Shown: one piece after another, positions 59,831 through 64,000 of the stretch
Numbering within the stretch: position 1 is the stretch's first letter
Layout of the letters: each line of letters opens with the position of its first letter
NCBI RefSeq assembly: GCF_036370855.1
Contig: NC_088103.1
Coordinates: 34,327,904 to 34,391,903 of the forward strand
DNA: 64,000 bases
DNA from: Dromaius novaehollandiae
Lineage: Eukaryota; Chordata; Aves; Casuariiformes; Dromaiidae
Reading direction: 5' to 3'
Translations under genes and position numbers: made by a program
Notes under the pieces: generated by a model
Told to the model about the DNA's origin: nothing
The model's input: only the letters and a program-made list of their open reading frames with translations
Database searches by the model: none

Positions 59831-62652
59831 ATCCTTTTTAATTGTGTCCTAATAGCATGTTGGAAATCCAGCATCTGCCATGGAAGGCCAGCTTAGTTCA
59901 CGTCACACTTAAGACTCAAGCAGGAACAAACTGCCCTTTGAAGATATTTTTCTCTGTTCAGTACTTTTCATCAATGAAGCTGCTGTTTACAAAAAGAAAC
60001 CAAATAAAGGAAAGGAATCTGGGGTCTGATCTTTCAGATAGTAAAACAAGCAGTTGACCCAGGCTGTTCTGAGCTTTCTTGGAGTTCAGGTGTTTGTGTG
60101 CTGGATGCTGGGTCAGACCCAGGACCTGTTCCTGGCTCAGCCCCTGGCTTTGAGGGACCCCAACCTTCCTGGATTCGGTTCCATTTCATGGATAAGTAAG
60201 AAAAAGAGATAGTAAGAAAAGAATCAAGGCAGATGTTAGCTTAGCTTTTGGCTTTTAACAAATTGCAAAGGATGGTCGAGGGCTGTTACGGCAGTATGTA
60301 TGCCTTTGGCTTCAGGGGAGCTACTCTGTATTTTCACTGACGTAAAGAAGATCTGAATCTGGCCTCCTGGCTGCTCCACTTCAGCAACTGATTTTTAAAT
60401 CAGCCTTGCTATCCAAACATGTAGATTTAAAGATTTGTTACTAATTATATAGCTGCAATTCCCAGCTATTTTTCTTCCTAGTTTAGTCAAAATCTTTTTG
60501 ACATTTAGCAGATTGACATTCTCTTAGCATCTCCACAACAATCTGTCCAGTTTGTTTAAGAAGGCAACATTTTTGGAAGAAACTGCAGCATCTCTGTTGG
60601 AAGCTCAAGTACCTGGCAAGAGACACTCTAGATACTCATTGAGCCCGCCAAGTTTTGCTGCTCTGCTTAGTGATAGTGCCGGGCAGTCGTGTGACCTCAT
60701 GTTTCTTTGATTGTCTAGGGTTCGCCTTTTGTTTTCTGCTAGAAAGCTTGGGAAAAGCGACATGGACTAACAGACCAAGGAAAGAGCTCTGTCACCCTGG
60801 ATGGTTCATTCTCTATAGTGCTGACTGCTCTCTTTGCTGGGAAGTGATCGATGCCAGTGTGACACATGGTCATATTTCTAGTTTGCTTGTGCATTTGCTC
60901 GTTCCCATAGCGGGTTAATGGTTGCTTGCTGTTCAGACGTTGTCATAAACTTGGTGAATGACTCACCGTGCTGAAGGTAAAAAATGCAGGATGCTGGTTC
61001 TTATTCCCAGAGCTTTGGGGAAAAGCACATGTGCAGGGGGCAGAAAAGGATTCCGTATTAAAATTGTGACTTTGCGCATATATTTTAGGGGACTGTCTAG
61101 TTCAGAAGTAAACCTGTGTCCTGTGCTAATCATGCTCTGAGACTGAGTAACAACCACTGAAAGGCAGTCATTACTCTGAAGATAACCATCATGGTTGAGG
61201 AATTTGCCCCCTAGCTGTTCACTGTGCCTTTACTTGGAGGTCCCAACTCCATTCAGGGGTTGCAGTTCCTCAAACCACCCAGACTGCTCTCTCTGCTGGC
61301 ATCTGACAGCGCTCTGAGAGTATCACTGCGCTTTTCGTCATGATACCTAAATAGCGTGGGTCTGCGCTTGTTTTTTTTTTCTACCAGTTATTGGCAAAGT
61401 GGCCTGTCAAAGATCTTTAACAATTGCAAAAACGCTTCCAAGAGCATAAAAATACAAGAAACAGGCATTCTCTATTGTTTTCTGTTGTGGGCAGCACTCT
61501 CTCAGATATTTACACGTATTTCAAAGCAATCATGTTGACCACCTCTGATGCCTGTGCAGATCTCAGGATGGGGCTGAATTGCATGATTTGTGCTCAGAAT
61601 GAAGTTCAGCTGTTTTCATTCATTTATATATACTTTATAGCAATAGTTCAGTGGTGCAGACATTCTTCCATCTTGTCATCCAAATCAGTTACCTTGCAAG
61701 ATTGTCTGTGCTCCCTGTGGGCAAGAAGTGGTTAGCATGTCTGCGTTTTTGACATAATTTATTACACAGCAACAACCGTTTCCCATTGTACATGAGGACA
61801 GGTACTGCCTTCCAGGTTAGCCGTATTGAAATAAGCACTCTTTTTGCTACAGTCCTTTTCGCCGTTAGTGAAATGCAGTGGTGACTTTGGGTGTTACTAA
61901 CTCTTTCAAGAAAGGTTACCCAAAGTTCAGCCTTTTAGCAGATACTTAGCTTATCTGTACTTGTCCCTATTGGAAGATCACTGTTTATTCTCATTGTGAG
62001 CTGCATGATTTGGATAGCTTTTTACACATTGCTCATTATAAATTATACTTAGTGTGTTTCCATTTGGCCTGGATTCCTCTCTTTTAAAAGCTTATTCCAG
62101 GATTTGTTCGCTATCTCTGTTTCATATTCACGGGGCCCTTTTATAATCTTGGTGAGAATTTACATGTAATTTAAAGCCTTGAGACCAGTTTCAGTTTACA
62201 GACCCCTTTCCTTCATGGCACAAGTACAGACTGTGTTCTGCTGTAGTAGACACAACAGTTAAATCAGTATTGCTGAAAAGGTTGTGAAGATTCGGTTGCA
62301 GAGGCAACTTACTGGCAAACTGGTTGCTATCTTAATTTCAGAATGACGGTGGAGAAAATACAAGGGCAGTGCTGAGTCAGAGCATCAAGGGTAGCACTGT
62401 AATAATACCTCTGAACAAAATATTTACTAATGGACCCTACTGGCCAAAACTCCAGGGTGAAAAAATCTGGAATAGGTAACATGCTTCTTTCCCTAAGAGC
62501 TCAGGACCCTTGACTTCATCTGGAGGATAAGCTCTCCTTAGCTGTTGGTTGAAGAGGGCATATGACACACTCAAGCATTGCTTACTCTGGCTGTTGCTTT
62601 GCTATCTAAGAGGCCATCTATTAAGTAGTACGCTGGCAGAAACCTGTACTCT

Positions 62653-62815
62653 TTTATATAGCACTTGTCATTTGAAGATCTCCAAAGCTGTCCAAAGTAG
62701 AGGAAATTTATCATCGCTATTTTGTAAATTTAGAAACTAGAAACAGACTCAAGGTCAGAGAACCATTGTCAGGGCTGGAAATAGAAGCCGGCTCCCTTGA
62801 GTCATGGTTTCTCAT
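62653..62815 (-). repeat. MIR-like SINE fossil, antisense
   Basis: TATATAGCACTTGTCATTTG, AAGATCTCCAAAGCTGTCCA, then CTATTTTGTAAATTTAGAAA, CAGACTCAAGGTCAGAG, TCAGGGCTGGAAATAGAAGC and CTCCCTTGAGTCATGG. These match the reverse complement of the reptile-type MIR ('TATATAGCACTTTTCATC..GATCTCAAAGCGCTTTACA..CCCATTTTACAGATGGGGAAACTGAGGC..GGAATAGAACCCAGGTCTCCTGAGTCC'). The most complete MIR-like copy in the window. Confidence 0.8.
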
Positions 62816-63704
62816 CTTGTCATTAACAAGATCACATGTGGGGAAAGGAAAGCAATTCTTAAAACCGCGATTATTAATCTTAACCTATCTCCTGTTGAAG
62901 TTAAGTTGTTAGGCAGCCATGGTCTTTATATTGTTATCTTGCATGGGTAAATAAAAGCTGCTTAGACAGCGTAAAACATTGCTTTACACACAGTAGCAGT
63001 AAACAGTTGTGAAATTTCATAATGCTGAGGCATATGGTAGCAAGAGCTGGGTTTGTGTTCCCACCTTTATCCAGTAACATGGCATCAGCTACACAGCTGG
63101 ATCCCTAGGAATGGGGATTGTCTGCCAGTGACTTCATACAGAGCCTGGCAACATGGGGCCTACATCCTGCCTTGAACAAAGGTGTTGTTGAAATGTAAAT
63201 AGTAAATAATGTGTTTTTGGATGGAAAAGGCAGTGAACTTGTAACAGGCAAAGGGGAAATCCTCATATGTTGCAGCATCTAGTGAACCTGCTATGTATTT
63301 TCTTGCTTTCTCAAGTCATTCACGCAGACAGTCTTACTCAGTGTCAGGAAGCAAGGAAGCATTTGCAAACCTAATCTGGAACTAAAAACATGAGAAAAAT
63401 AGTTCTTTGTGCAGAAGAGCTGGAGGGCATCTGTCCGTCCAATGCAACTGGCTTGGAGAACATTATTGCTTCTTTTAAAAATACTAGATGGTGGCTTGCT
63501 GTGCAAAGCAGTCTCACTGGGGAAGACATACTCCTAAATTCCACTAGTCCACTAATGGAGAAAAGGAAATCTTTCATCTTTGCCTTTGGTGGAGTCATCT
63601 GCCTTATGTGACTCACAGCTCATCTCTGCTAGAGGTGACTGAAACCTTAAAATAATGAAAATATTTCAGTTGTGTCTGTGTTCTTAAAATGATGCCCATC
63701 ACTG

Positions 63705-63728
63705 TGTTTCAGACATCTGTCTGAAACA
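63705..63728. repeat. Perfect inverted repeat, 11-bp arms, 2-bp spacer
   Basis: TGTTTCAGACA (63705-63715), spacer TC, TGTCTGAAACA (63718-63728). The arms contain CAGACA and TGTCTG, which are SMAD-type core words, in mirrored orientation. Perfect symmetry over 22 paired bases is notable; it may still be chance. Confidence 0.9.
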
Positions 63729-64000
63729 TGTGGGGAAGACCATTTGCTTCAATATTTTGATTTGGAAATTGCACTGACATAAAAAGACAGCAACGTGAGA
63801 TTCAGGGTCTTGAATGCACTTCCTAGTCTCTTCATATCTCCAGGCTATCTGTTAGGGAAAAAAGTTAAAAGTATTTCCAGTGAATTCACTTAGATCCTAA
63901 GTCATTTGAATCCTCAGCCTTTTTTAGCCGTTGCTGTTACAGGACATTTATATAACGGCACAAAGAAATAATGTGTTCATTGCCTCCTCTTCCACGTTCA

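Larger units (their letters stand above)
8998..64000 (+). other. NEURL1: NEURL1 intron 1 (5' part, at least 55 kb, runs off the window)
   Basis: The donor GTACGG follows exon 1 at 8998. I looked for the next NEURL1 coding parts (the SIGG..HRCHHK-like linker, the NHR domains, the C-terminal RING with its CxxC pairs) in the translated frames and found none, so the window ends inside intron 1. A very long first intron agrees with what is known of the mammalian gene. The interior is CR1 and MIR-like fossils, simple repeats and unassigned unique sequence. No nested gene on either strand could be recognised. Confidence 0.75.
56301..64000. other. Intron 1 segment to the window end
   Basis: Unique sequence with short unrecognised ORFs, two MIR-like copies (58470-58580 and 62653-62815), a CTAT/CTATAAAA-rich stretch at 56807-56870, the hairpin at 59788-59830 and the palindrome at 63705-63728. 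No exon 2 of NEURL1 and no RNA gene recognised. Confidence 0.55.

Noticed and set aside
1..64000. CRISPR arrays, operons, bacterial insertion sequences, tRNA or rRNA genes, proviruses
   Set aside because: No regularly spaced repeats, no cloverleaf-like blocks apart from worn SINE remnants, no paired LTRs and no reverse-transcriptase ORF of useful length were seen. The sequence is vertebrate in character.

Overview
The window is vertebrate nuclear DNA, most likely from a sauropsid (bird, crocodilian or turtle). The reasons are one short vertebrate exon inside a CpG island, very long flanking non-coding DNA, interspersed repeats dominated by old CR1-type LINE tails and worn MIR-like SINE copies, and no recognisable Alu, B1 or young L1 sequence. 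I cannot choose securely between bird and reptile from this alone. Nothing looks bacterial or viral, and there are no operons.

Only one gene is supported: the first coding exon of NEURL1 (neuralized E3 ubiquitin-protein ligase 1) on the + strand. Its ATG at 8913 has a strong Kozak context. It encodes 28 complete codons, beginning MGSSFSSIP and ending LK, and stops at a GT splice donor at 8998. The exon lies in a GC-rich CpG island (about 8150-9430) with an EGR-type site, a GC box, a 16-G run and an out-of-frame upstream ATG 8 bases before the main start.

Layout: 1-8150 is 5' flanking DNA with one MIR-like fossil, a perfect inverted repeat at 1151-1172 and an unexplained minus-strand ORF at 4808-5224. 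8150-9430 is the CpG-island promoter with exon 1. 8998-64000 is the first part of NEURL1 intron 1; no later exon with neuralized-repeat (NHR) or RING coding was recognised, so the intron is at least 55 kb. The intron holds CR1 remnants (about 14.12-14.53, 36.84-37.08 and 55.92-56.30 kb), several MIR-like copies, simple repeats, a 70-bp tandem duplication (15425-15564), a degenerate minisatellite (about 51.06-51.26 kb), hairpins and several AT-rich or motif-rich blocks that could be regulatory.

The best candidate for unexplained function is 22100-22196. It has two exact ATGCAAAT octamers, a symmetrical RFX X-box-like element and an RFX half-site within about 100 bp. I found no evidence of a novel multi-gene system. 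The long ORFs elsewhere are best explained by composition and chance, and the few that resist a quick dismissal are flagged as such.
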